A stretch of 64,000 nucleotides of DNA, taken from assembly GCF_024228315.1 (NCBI RefSeq), contig NZ_CP100454.1, forward strand, positions 1 through 64,000. Reading direction: 5' to 3'. Source of the stretch: Halomarina pelagica (GTDB lineage: Archaea > Halobacteriota > Halobacteria > Halobacteriales > Haloarculaceae). Below are positions 8,279-15,842 of the stretch, one piece after another. Within the stretch, counting starts at the first letter, position 1, and the number at the start of each line of letters is the position of its first letter. Both the position numbers and the translations under genes were made by a program. The notes under the pieces are model-generated. The model had not been told where the DNA came from and did not search any database. It saw only the letters and a program-made list of their open reading frames with translations.

Positions 8279-9913
8279 TCAACTCATCAGCTCGTTGAAT
8301 TTCTGAATACCGGTATCCGTTCCGGCGATAATGAGCTCGTCGTCCGGTTCGATACGGAACTCGGGGCCAACATCCGTAATCACCTCATCATTACGTTCAA
8401 CGCCAACGACCGTGCACCCTGTCTTTGAGCGGACTAATGCCTCTCCGAGAGTCTGTCCGGTCAGCTTTGGTGCGGGGGTACGGATCACTTCGACTTGCTG
8501 GTCCAGCGAAAGTACGTCCTCGTCTTCGAGGATGGTTGAGGCGATCATTCGACCGCTCACAGTCGCTAGTGATAACACGTAGTCTGCGCCGGCACGATAC
8601 ATCTTCTGGGTACTCTGGGCCTCTTCAACGCGAGCGATAACCTCTGTCTGTGGACTGAGGTCACGAATCACGAGGGTGGCGAACTCGGACGTTGTGTCGT
8701 CAGGAAGCGTCAAAATCACCGACCGAGCATCACTGATCTCCGCTTTTTCTAGTGTTTCGGGATCAGTTGCATCTCCAATAACGTCAACACCCTCCATCTC
8801 CGTCTGGTCAACGACCGTGTACGGGAGATTCGCTTCGGAAAGTGCATCAGTGATCGTCCGGCCGACTTGCCCATACCCCACTACAATCGTCTCACCGTGA
8901 TCAAATCGTCTGATTTCTGAGAGCGTGAGTTCTTTCAACCGCTCGAGTTGATCCTCACGGCCGGTCACGAGCAGTACGGTCCCGTTCGTAAGCGTCGCCG
9001 TCGGCGAAGGTGGACTCTCAAATTCACCTCGGAACCAGGCTCCGATAACGTTGACACCGGCTCGCTCTCGAATGCCACTCTCGGCTAACGTCGTCCCGAT
9101 TAACCGACTTCCACGATGAATCGGCAGTTCAGCGATTTCGATGTCTCCCCCGATTTCGATTGACCCATCCAAATCGCTGGTCACCGAGGTTGTGACTTTC
9201 GAGGCGAGACTCTTGCCAAGAAGTGGGCGTGGTGAAAGAACCTCATCAGCACCGGCAAGCCGGTGATAGGCCGTACGATTCGGCTCTTCGACGACGCTGA
9301 CAATTGGTATCTCCTCTGCGACCTCCTGGGCCGTCAAGACGATGCTCGCATCGACCTGATCAGAGACGTCAGCGACGAGTGCCCGTGCTTCAGGGAGCCC
9401 TGCTTGTTCGAGTCCGTCGACCGACTCTGGATCCTCGTGGATAATCGTGTACTCGTTCTCGTAGAGATCAGTTGCTCGCTCCCGGTCTGGCTCAACGATG
9501 ACATACTCTACATCCCATGATTCGAGTTCGGCGATGAGGGCATCGGTTCGAGGAGTAAACGAACAGATCACCACGTGGTCAGAGAGTCCGTTCTCGATCG
9601 ATTTCGGAACAGTCGTTGAGAGCACATCTTCCAGGAGAGGAAACACCAACACGGGGAGGGCCATAAAAATCAAGGCCACGCCTGTGAGGTCCATCACGAT
9701 GACGAACGCGTTCATTTCCGGACTCTGCCATGGGGCATCCGATCCAAATCCGGTAGTTGTGAACGTCTCAACGACGACCTGTAATGAATGAAGGAATGAG
9801 AGACTCTCTCCTTCATAGATACGCATCCCGTGGTGATAGAGGACAGCGTACACGAGAATGAGCCCAGTCAAGAGAACTGAATAATAGACGGTTCGTCGCT
9901 GCCACTTATCCAT
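8279..9913 (-). CDS. Potassium channel protein with two RCK modules
   Basis: A 544-residue protein. Two N-terminal membrane helices (about 9-28 and 67-95) flank a pore loop reading TFTTTGFGSDAPW. Two tandem NAD-binding RCK modules follow: TrkA-N (VVICSFTPRTDAL, then ETIVVGYGQVGR) and TrkA-C domains. The layout is a two-helix ligand-gated potassium channel. The filter is unusual: TTTGFGS instead of the canonical TVGYGD. That resembles the single pore loop of Trk/Ktr-type carriers, so selectivity or gating may differ. The first RCK lacks a clean GxGxxG while the second has GYGQVG, so probably only the second binds nucleotide. It lies with other K+ genes at 10668 and 11177. Confidence 0.88.
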   Translation of the reverse strand: MDKWQRRTVYYSVLLTGLILVYAVLYHHGMRIYEGESLSFLHSLQVVVETFTTTGFGSDAPWQSPEMNAFVIVMDLTGVALIFMALPVLVFPLLEDVLSTTVPKSIENGLSDHVVICSFTPRTDALIAELESWDVEYVIVEPDRERATDLYENEYTIIHEDPESVDGLEQAGLPEARALVADVSDQVDASIVLTAQEVAEEIPIVSVVEEPNRTAYHRLAGADEVLSPRPLLGKSLASKVTTSVTSDLDGSIEIGGDIEIAELPIHRGSRLIGTTLAESGIRERAGVNVIGAWFRGEFESPPSPTATLTNGTVLLVTGREDQLERLKELTLSEIRRFDHGETIVVGYGQVGRTITDALSEANLPYTVVDQTEMEGVDVIGDATDPETLEKAEISDARSVILTLPDDTTSEFATLVIRDLSPQTEVIARVEEAQSTQKMYRAGADYVLSLATVSGRMIASTILEDEDVLSLDQQVEVIRTPAPKLTGQTLGEALVRSKTGCTVVGVERNDEVITDVGPEFRIEPDDELIIAGTDTGIQKFNELMS

Positions 9914-9974
9914 AACTGAGCAGAGTCACTCAACCACACTAAACCATGTGGAGTCGCATACCCTTCAGTGGCTC

Positions 9975-10208
9975 TTACTCTTCGAGCGAAGTCGTGAGTG
10001 TATATCCCGCATCGGAAAGCGCGGCTACGATGTGGGACTCGTGTTCGGGTTCTATCTCACCTTGTAAGCGAATGGTAGCGTTCTGGATATCCTCGAAGGC
10101 GAAGTGATACGAGACAATCGCGAACTCACCCTGTTCGTCGGTTCCCATGACCTCGACGACGACCTCATCAGCCCATTCGTATGTTTTTGTATCAGTTACT
10201 TCCTCCAT
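9975..10208 (-). CDS. Small conserved-looking protein, unknown
   Basis: A 77-residue acidic protein starting MEEVTDTKTYEWADEVVVEV. It alternates strands and a helix (VVVEVMGTDEQGEFAIVSYHF, EHESHIVAALSDAGYTL), resembling a small beta-alpha-beta domain such as an ACT-like or ferredoxin-like half. No catalytic residues stand out. It sits between the channel gene and a zinc-ribbon gene on the same strand, inside the potassium-handling block, so a regulatory role there is possible but unproven. Confidence 0.55.
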   Translation of the reverse strand: MEEVTDTKTYEWADEVVVEVMGTDEQGEFAIVSYHFAFEDIQNATIRLQGEIEPEHESHIVAALSDAGYTLTTSLEE

Positions 10209-10367
10209 CGACGCTCTCTATTAGAGTTCGTGGGTTCGGTATAAGAGAATCTCGGCAGTCCGTCCACTCGCAAGAATAACTTCACAAACGGACTCTGAAC
10301 TCTCAGATTTGGGTTCAGTGAATCGTGACCACACAATAGAACTGAGGAAACCCTACTCTTCTCAGGG

Positions 10368-10511
10368 TTAAAGGAGCTGGCGGCCACATTCCTCACAATT
10401 CTCTAGCCGGGGGTCCACCTTCGCACCACAGCCAGGACATACGAGATCTACGTTGGAAAAGAGGAGGGTGTTGTTCCTAAAGCGTTGATAGTATTTCTTC
10501 CAATCAACCAT
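10368..10511 (-). CDS. 47-residue zinc-ribbon protein
   Basis: This small gene starts at ATG 10511 and ends at TAA 10368. The translation begins MVDWKKYYQRFRNN and contains CPGCGAKVDPRLENCEEC. The two knuckles, CPGC and CEEC spaced by 14 residues, form a classical zinc ribbon, followed by GRQLL. The N-terminal 24 residues are basic and aromatic. Function unknown; such mini-ribbons often act as nucleic-acid or protein adaptors. It lies 159 bases upstream of the gene at 9975, same strand. Confidence 0.6.
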   Translation of the reverse strand: MVDWKKYYQRFRNNTLLFSNVDLVCPGCGAKVDPRLENCEECGRQLL

Positions 10512-10667
10512 ACCTCTCTCGTTATCTAGGTTCTTATGGGTCTTTTGGGACTCCCACGGAAATCATCGATAACACGCTCTATGACCAAACCTGAGCGAAC
10601 CTCAACTCACACCCCTTTCTCAAGAAGAATAGCGGGGTTTATAGAATTCACCCGTCTTCGTCCGAGC

Positions 10668-11168
10668 ATGGTCATTTACGAAGCGGATGTTCCGGGCGTC
10701 GGAAAACGCTACGAGGTGGAAACTGGTGATACTGAACGATTCGTAGTCATTGTCCACCACGATGGCAAACGAGAGATTTTCCGTCGTGATCACCCAGATG
10801 CCGATGCTGAGAAACTCTTCGAGTTCCCGGCTGGTGTGTCGCGAGAGATTGTAACTGCACTTCAGGGTGTAGACTTCCAACCGCTCGATCTCGATGATGT
10901 CGATATGCCACTCGGAAACGCAATTATGGAGTGGGTCGAAATCCCTGATGACTCTCCACTCGCCGGTGAGACCATCCAAGCAGCACAGCTCCGCCAGAAG
11001 ACTGGCGCAACCGTTGCTGCCATCCAACGAGAGGATGACACTCTCGCCAGCCCGAAAGCGGACACCGTTCTCCAGCCCGGTGATATCCTCGTTGTCATCG
11101 GAACTCGGCCCGAACAGAAATCGTTCGAATCCCTGATCAAGACTGGATCTACAGAGACATCGAACTAA
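10668..11168 (+). CDS. KhtT-like antiporter regulatory subunit (TrkA-C)
   Basis: A 166-residue cytosolic protein. The N-terminal half (MVIYEADVPGVGKRYEVETG to about residue 75) matches the small domain that precedes TrkA-C in KhtT-type subunits. The C-terminal half is a TrkA-C/RCK-C domain (LAGETIQAAQLRQKTGATV to ILVVIGTRP), which binds nucleotides such as c-di-AMP in relatives. I chose ATG 10668 because the upstream extension is rich in arginine and unlike the family. The antiporter gene starts 8 bases after its stop, so the two form a regulator/transporter operon like khtT-khtU. Confidence 0.88.
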   Translation: MVIYEADVPGVGKRYEVETGDTERFVVIVHHDGKREIFRRDHPDADAEKLFEFPAGVSREIVTALQGVDFQPLDLDDVDMPLGNAIMEWVEIPDDSPLAGETIQAAQLRQKTGATVAAIQREDDTLASPKADTVLQPGDILVVIGTRPEQKSFESLIKTGSTETSN

Positions 11169-11176
11169 TTTCTCTC

Positions 11177-12367
11177 ATGGCTGGAGCACTACTCTTAGAG
11201 GTCGGTATCGCACTCGTTACGCTTGCTCTCGTTGGGGCGCTCGCCCATCGATTCCGGCAGTCAGTTATCCCTGGCTACATCGCCGCTGGGATTCTCGTTG
11301 GGCCGTACGTCCCGACAGAGATCGGCGGCATCTCGCTTCGACTGGTCGGGAATAGCGAATTCGTCAGCACTGTTGGCGAACTGGGGATTATTCTCCTCCT
11401 GTTCTTCTTGGGATTGGAGTTTAATGTGGGAACATTGGTCGCAAATAAGACCCGGCTCGCAAAGCTCGGAGGGCTCGATCTCGTTCTCAATGGGATCATG
11501 GGGGTCCTCATCGGGTACGTGTTCGGCTTTGGAGTGACCGGTATCATCCTTATCACGGGAATTGTCTACATCTCGTCGAGCGCGATTATCACAAAGTCGC
11601 TTACAGATGCTGGGTGGCTCGCGAACCCCGAGAGTGACGTTATTCTGAGCACGCTCGTTGTTGAGGACATTGTCATCGCCGTCTATCTCGCGGTTGTTTC
11701 TGCACTTGTGCTGGGTGGGGGGACATTCGCTGAAGCAACGATGACGGTCGTCCAGGCGTTCGTCTTCTTGGCCGCGCTTGCCGCTGTTGCCTATCTCGGA
11801 ACAGACTACATCGAACGGATCTTCGACGTTGGGCCGGACGAATTGTTCGTCCTTCGTATTGTCGGGGTTGCAGTGCTGATTGGTGCAATCGCCCTCTCGA
11901 TTGGTGTGAGCGAAGCGGTGGCTGCCTTCTTTGTCGGCACTGCCTTCAGTGAAACTGACCTCATCGAACGAATCGAACATCTCGTCACCCCCCTCCGGGA
12001 TATTTTCGCAGCAGTGTTCTTCTTCTCAATTGGGTTGTCCACCGACCTCCGAGTCGTCGCTGGTGTAGCGCTTCTGTTACTCGTTGCCGTCATTCTGACA
12101 ACTGGAACGAAACTGATCAGTGGCTATGCGAGCGGGAGAGTGTATGGGCTGAGCACCCTCCGATCAACTCGTGTCGGAATGGGATTAGTTGCTCGCGGCG
12201 AGTTCTCACTCATCATCGCGACGCTAGCGAGTACGAGTGCGATTCCCGTGATTAGGAACACAGTTCCTGCATTCGCTGTTGGATACGTCCTTGTGATGAG
12301 TCTTCTTGGAACGCTGTTGATTGAGTATGAGGATACCATATCTTCCGTGCTTGGCATCTCTCCGTAA
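11177..12367 (+). CDS. CPA2 cation/proton antiporter (KhtU/KefB-like)
   Basis: A 396-residue protein with about 12-13 membrane helices. CPA2 hallmarks are visible: GYIAAGILVGPY near residue 35, LLLFFLGLEF near 75, VEDIVIAVYLAV in the ion-binding helix, and FFSIGLSTD near 285. There is no C-terminal RCK domain, which is supplied by the preceding gene. The expected role is K+ (or Na+) efflux in exchange for protons across the membrane. With the K+ channel protein at 8279 it makes a potassium-homeostasis cluster, sensible for a cell that keeps molar K+ inside. Confidence 0.92.
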   Translation: MAGALLLEVGIALVTLALVGALAHRFRQSVIPGYIAAGILVGPYVPTEIGGISLRLVGNSEFVSTVGELGIILLLFFLGLEFNVGTLVANKTRLAKLGGLDLVLNGIMGVLIGYVFGFGVTGIILITGIVYISSSAIITKSLTDAGWLANPESDVILSTLVVEDIVIAVYLAVVSALVLGGGTFAEATMTVVQAFVFLAALAAVAYLGTDYIERIFDVGPDELFVLRIVGVAVLIGAIALSIGVSEAVAAFFVGTAFSETDLIERIEHLVTPLRDIFAAVFFFSIGLSTDLRVVAGVALLLLVAVILTTGTKLISGYASGRVYGLSTLRSTRVGMGLVARGEFSLIIATLASTSAIPVIRNTVPAFAVGYVLVMSLLGTLLIEYEDTISSVLGISP

Positions 12368-12482
12368 GGATTCTAGATCAAAATCCACGGTCACCTCCTC
12401 ATGAAACCTCTCCTGCACCAGAAGAACTAGGACGTCCGCTGGGTCTGAGAATTGCTCAGAGGTGGTATCTGATGTAAAATCA

Positions 12483-12878
12483 TTACGCCAAGTGTGAGAC
12501 CTCCCCGGACTCGTCAACGTCGTCAAATTCACCGCGCTCGACCGGCTCCCAGTCGGTGCCGGGTTCGGGACTCCACCAATCAACTGTGTAGGTACCCGGG
12601 GCGCCGAGAATCTTCACCCGAGCCGACCCGTCAGGCAGGTCACGACGATGTTTTTCGTCGACGTGGAGATTCCAGGTCGTGTCGGTATCGAAGCAGGCGA
12701 GGACGGCTTCCTCGTAGCCACGATCCTCCTGTGATTCTTGGAGTTCAACCTGCGTGTTGCAATTCTTGCAGAATACCCCCTCGAAGGGGATGTGGTTAAA
12801 CACCTCGTGCCCGCAGACCGGACACCAGAGGAACTCGAACAGTGCCTTACTGTGGCGGTTGAGTACTTCGAGGCTCAT
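12483..12878 (-). CDS. Zinc-ribbon plasmid-type protein, unknown
   Basis: A 131-residue protein starting MSLEVLNRHSKALFEFLWCP. A zinc ribbon is formed by CPVCGHEVF and CKNC, 15 residues apart. The remainder is beta-rich (TWNLHVDEKHRRDLPDGSA, then GAPGTYTVDWW) and acidic. The longer frame from 13013 was rejected because it would start inside the neighbouring gene and cross the hairpin leader at 12888-12931. I recognise it as a conserved haloarchaeal mobile-element protein without known function. It lies downstream of 12956-13816 on the same strand but has its own leader. Confidence 0.75.
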   Translation of the reverse strand: MSLEVLNRHSKALFEFLWCPVCGHEVFNHIPFEGVFCKNCNTQVELQESQEDRGYEEAVLACFDTDTTWNLHVDEKHRRDLPDGSARVKILGAPGTYTVDWWSPEPGTDWEPVERGEFDDVDESGEVSHLA

Positions 12879-12887
12879 TGTTGGACC

Positions 12888-12931
12888 GCCCCGGTCAAAC
12901 CGGGGCACCCTCTCCTGCCCGGACGAAAAAC
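12888..12931 (-). promoter_or_regulatory. T-rich box plus hairpin leader (copy 2)
   Basis: The coding strand reads GTTTTTCGTCC (from 12931), then a spacer, then the hairpin GCCCCGG-tttga-CCGGGGC (12906-12888), and the ATG nine bases later. This is the same arrangement as at 6697, 13873, 19035, 19527, 19799 and 27447. It gives this gene its own promoter, apart from the genes upstream. Confidence 0.55.
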
Positions 12932-12955
12932 AGCTCCTAACGCGTTCTCGATCAA

Positions 12956-13321
12956 TTAGCGCTCGGCGCCGTATACGATCTCTGAGGGTGCTTCGTACCC
13001 ACAGTTCCGACACTCGAACCAGCGCTGAACTTTCGCGCGGTCAGCCGTTTTCCCTCCGACTACCACATCGCCGTTCAGACACTCCGGACAACTCAATTCG
13101 GGCGCTGGCCTGTCACGGAGCGCGTTCCGAAACGCCGTCGCGTCCTTTGTCTCATACCCTCGCGACCAGACCGGGTAGCCGTCAACGAGGATCGCTCCAC
13201 GCCATTTGTACCGGTAGGAGTCCGGGGCTCGATGCAGGACAGCTCGGGCACCCGTCTCAGTGTTCCGACACTCGAGAGTAGGCGTGCGATTTCTCCGTCG
13301 CCAGTTTGTGATTCGGGACAT
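12956..13321 (-). CDS. Zinc-ribbon plasmid-type protein, unknown
   Basis: A 121-residue protein starting MSRITNWRRRNRTPTLECRN. The N-terminal half is basic and beta-rich (GARAVLHRAPDSYRYKWRGA), with IL-VDGYPVWSRGYETK. The C-terminal third holds a zinc ribbon, CPEC and CRNC spaced by 24 residues. This looks like a small nucleic-acid-binding protein of mobile elements. It begins 3 bases after the stop of the 13325 gene, so the pair is translationally linked and probably expressed from the leader at 13873. Confidence 0.75.
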   Translation of the reverse strand: MSRITNWRRRNRTPTLECRNTETGARAVLHRAPDSYRYKWRGAILVDGYPVWSRGYETKDATAFRNALRDRPAPELSCPECLNGDVVVGGKTADRAKVQRWFECRNCGYEAPSEIVYGAER

Positions 13322-13324
13322 CGG

Positions 13325-13816
13325 TTAGAAGTGGACGTCGGCAGGCACAATCCAGAGGTCCTCGCTCTCGTCGAGAATCCGATCGAGCTGGGCGCGATGG
13401 CGGATGCCGCTCGCGTGCTCGGTGTACAGGAATACCGATGGACCGTCGTAGGCGCCGACCTGGTGGAAGGCGTGCCGGGCGAGGTCCTCGTCGCGCATAA
13501 TCTCTTCATCACTGAGGTCGTCGAGGGCCTCCTTCACCCGGTCGAGGTTCCGCTGGAACTCGTCCTCGGTCGCGTCCCAGCCGCGTTCCAGCAGCTCCTC
13601 TCCATCGTTGGAATCCACGGGCGCAGCCACCGGCAGGTCGCCCCATCGGGCTGAGCCGGCAACTGATGTCCCATCTTCGTCGAACGTCACATAGTAATCG
13701 AAGACAGCGCCAGCGTGGGGGACCGCGCCGACGAGTCGATCGAACACCGTCTTACCAGTGGCGAGAGCGTCGTCTCGCGTCGATGCCTCTACGAGCGTGT
13801 AGATGACCATATGCAT
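13325..13816 (-). CDS. Plasmid-type protein, unknown
   Basis: A 163-residue acidic protein beginning MHMVIYTLVEASTRDDALAT. An alpha/beta pattern is seen: a strand VIYTLVEA, helix DDALATGKTVFDRLVGAV, strand FDYYVTFDEDGT, helix EFQRNLDRVKEALDDL, and a C-terminal LWIVPADVHF. The ending resembles that of the broken gene at 20038 (DIWLVPAIALQ), and both carry an R-x-x-x-L-x-x-IL-D/FED-x-DD/ED pattern, so they may be distant relatives. The start could also be the second methionine two codons later. It is the first gene of a two-gene unit with 12956. Confidence 0.7.
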   Translation of the reverse strand: MHMVIYTLVEASTRDDALATGKTVFDRLVGAVPHAGAVFDYYVTFDEDGTSVAGSARWGDLPVAAPVDSNDGEELLERGWDATEDEFQRNLDRVKEALDDLSDEEIMRDEDLARHAFHQVGAYDGPSVFLYTEHASGIRHRAQLDRILDESEDLWIVPADVHF

Positions 13817-13872
13817 TGGTTCTCACCTCGGTCTGCCGACGCACCTGACTGTACACTACGTCACTACGGGAT

Positions 13873-13904
13873 GCGCCGGCACCCATCGCCGGCGCTCGAT
13901 AAAC
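13873..13904 (-). promoter_or_regulatory. T-rich box plus hairpin leader (copy 3)
   Basis: The coding strand reads GGGTTTATCGA followed by GCGCCGGC-gatgggt-GCCGGCGC, a perfect 8-bp hairpin. The distance to the ATG at 13816 is longer than in the other copies (about 80 bases from the box). Here the box is GTTTATC, closer to a standard haloarchaeal TATA element, which supports a promoter role for the box in all copies. Confidence 0.5.
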
Positions 13905-13959
13905 CCTCCTCACCCCGTTGGACGAACCATATACAACGATTGCCACTGTAGCTGCCCAC

Positions 13960-14403
13960 ATGAGCCGTACTGAGCCGGGACAGACGGCAGTTGCGTTCGT
14001 TTGTGAGGGGAACGCGGGTCGAAGTCAGATGGCCACAGCCTTCGCCGAACGAGAGCGAGCAGAGCGCGGGCTCGATATCGACATCATCACTGGTGGTACT
14101 GATCCAGCCGACCACGTTCACGAGTCGGTCATCACTGTGCTCCAGGAGAAGGGCATCGACATCAGCGACCGCACACCGCGACGAATTCAACCGGCGGATA
14201 TCGAGAACGTCGGTCACGTCGTCACCATGGGCTGTTCGGTCGACGAGTTCCGGCCCGACGGCTGGACAGGGGAGAGCGAGCAATGGGAGCTCGATCATCC
14301 GGGTGGTGACGACCTCGATGACGTCCGGGCACAACGCGACGAGATCGAACAGCTCGTCACAGCGTTCTTCGACGACCTTGAGACTACCTTGTCCCACGGA
14401 TAG
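13960..14403 (+). CDS. Low-molecular-weight phosphatase/ArsC-like protein
   Basis: A 147-residue protein starting MSRTEPGQTAVAFVCEGNAG. The P-loop CEGNAGRSQ fits the C-x5-R-S/T motif of low-molecular-weight tyrosine phosphatases and the related thioredoxin-dependent arsenate reductases. The helix after it (MATAFAERE) and a later Cys (VVTMGCSVDEF) match ArsC-type relatives, where further cysteines relay electrons. Next to a major facilitator and a ChrA transporter it may belong to an oxyanion-resistance group. Whether it reduces arsenate or dephosphorylates protein cannot be settled from sequence. The start lies within 20 bases of likely promoter sequence on the divergent side of the 13816 leader. 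Confidence 0.85.
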   Translation: MSRTEPGQTAVAFVCEGNAGRSQMATAFAERERAERGLDIDIITGGTDPADHVHESVITVLQEKGIDISDRTPRRIQPADIENVGHVVTMGCSVDEFRPDGWTGESEQWELDHPGGDDLDDVRAQRDEIEQLVTAFFDDLETTLSHG

Positions 14404-14459
14404 CGCCGGCCCAGACACCCCCCCTGTCTAATCACGATACGAAAAACAACGCTCTCCGT

Positions 14460-15836
14460 TCACCTCGCGTACGCTCCGAACTCTTCGCCGAAGACAGCGA
14501 AGTAGCCAACTCCGACGACGCCAACGACCGTTGCGACGGTGAACGCGAGCGTCGGGCCAGCGGTCACGACGACCTCTGGCACGCCTAGGGTACTGATTCG
14601 GCTCCCTAGCCTGAGCGTCCAGTCACTGCCGTAGAGCCAGCCACCGAGTGCCGCGCTCGGAATCACGATCGTGTTCCGAATCAGGTAGTACGTCCCGGTC
14701 ACCCGGCCGCCGGCATTGCGCTCGGCCGGGCCGACGATCAGCGCTTTATGCGCGGGAAGTCCGGCGAACCGGAGGCCGGAGTACGCGAACAGCGCGACCA
14801 GCACCCACTGGTTCGCCGGGGCATTGATCAGGAGGATGGGAAACGTCGCGTAGACGAAGAAGCCGAGTCCGACGACCGGCTTCAGCCCCGTGTATTCGGC
14901 GAGCTTCGAGACGGGTGCTTTCGTGATGATCGCGACGGCGATCTCGATACCGAGCAGCACCCCGAAGAAGGCCGCTGGCTGCAGGGTCGCCCCGAAGCCC
15001 TGGAAGCCCACGTCGAGGAAGTCCGTGACCACGATGACGAAGAAAACGTACACCATCCCGTTCGCGAAGCGGATGAGTGTGTCCGCGACCAGTAGCGGTC
15101 GTAAGGTCTCGGGCATCTCGCGGAGGTCGTGCCGAATCTGGTCGAGTCCCTCGAAGGAGTCCCCGATGGTGTCCTCGCTGGCGTCATACAGGAAATGCTG
15201 TACGACGGTCGCGACCGCTGCGAACGCGAGTCCCAGCAACAGGATTCGCTGGAAGCCTGTGACGAACGTGGCCGTCGTGGCGAGGATGGCTGCAGCGAGC
15301 AGTGGCCCGATGAGGAACCCGAACCGGCGGAAAATCTCCGTTGACGCGAATCCCATCGCCAGTTTGTTCGGTGGGACGCTCTGCTTGACGATGGCGAACG
15401 TCGCCCCGAGCCCGAACGATTTCCAGGCCTGCGCCAGAAACAGTCCGAGGAAGATCCACATCCACGCCGGGATTGAGAAGCCAGCTACACCGATAGCTCC
15501 CAATTCGGGGGCAAGCCACCACAGCCCGAACCCGAGCGTCGTCACGACGGCGAACCCGGTGAGCGCGATGCGCGAACCGACCCGATCCGAGAGCGCGCCG
15601 CCCGGGTAGGGATATACCGCACTGATGAGATTGCTGACGCTCCCGTAGAGGCCGATCACGCCGGCACCCGCTCCGAGCACCCGCATGTATTCGGGGATGT
15701 AGCGGCTGGTCATCTGGAAGCTGAGGCTGAACGCCAGCATCGCCACCGAGAGGACGAGGACGTCCCGTTCGAGGGCGAAGAACTGGCGGAACGATGCGAA
15801 CAGGTCGAAGGAGTCCGTCTCTTGGTCGGTTGCCAT
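14460..15836 (-). CDS. Major facilitator superfamily transporter
   Basis: A 458-residue membrane protein with about 12 hydrophobic segments and the MFS loop signature GGALSDRVGSR between helices 2 and 3. A cytosolic central loop (ASEDTIGDSFEGLDQIRHDL) separates the two halves. Relatives export drugs or small oxyanion compounds, but substrate motifs are not readable. It starts 6 bases after the stop of the ChrA gene, so the two are one operon. It converges with the phosphatase gene. In other prokaryotes MFS, ChrA and ArsC-like genes cluster in metal-resistance islands; that linkage is the basis for suggesting oxyanion efflux. Confidence 0.9.
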   Translation of the reverse strand: MATDQETDSFDLFASFRQFFALERDVLVLSVAMLAFSLSFQMTSRYIPEYMRVLGAGAGVIGLYGSVSNLISAVYPYPGGALSDRVGSRIALTGFAVVTTLGFGLWWLAPELGAIGVAGFSIPAWMWIFLGLFLAQAWKSFGLGATFAIVKQSVPPNKLAMGFASTEIFRRFGFLIGPLLAAAILATTATFVTGFQRILLLGLAFAAVATVVQHFLYDASEDTIGDSFEGLDQIRHDLREMPETLRPLLVADTLIRFANGMVYVFFVIVVTDFLDVGFQGFGATLQPAAFFGVLLGIEIAVAIITKAPVSKLAEYTGLKPVVGLGFFVYATFPILLINAPANQWVLVALFAYSGLRFAGLPAHKALIVGPAERNAGGRVTGTYYLIRNTIVIPSAALGGWLYGSDWTLRLGSRISTLGVPEVVVTAGPTLAFTVATVVGVVGVGYFAVFGEEFGAYAR

Positions 15837-15842
15837 AAGTGA

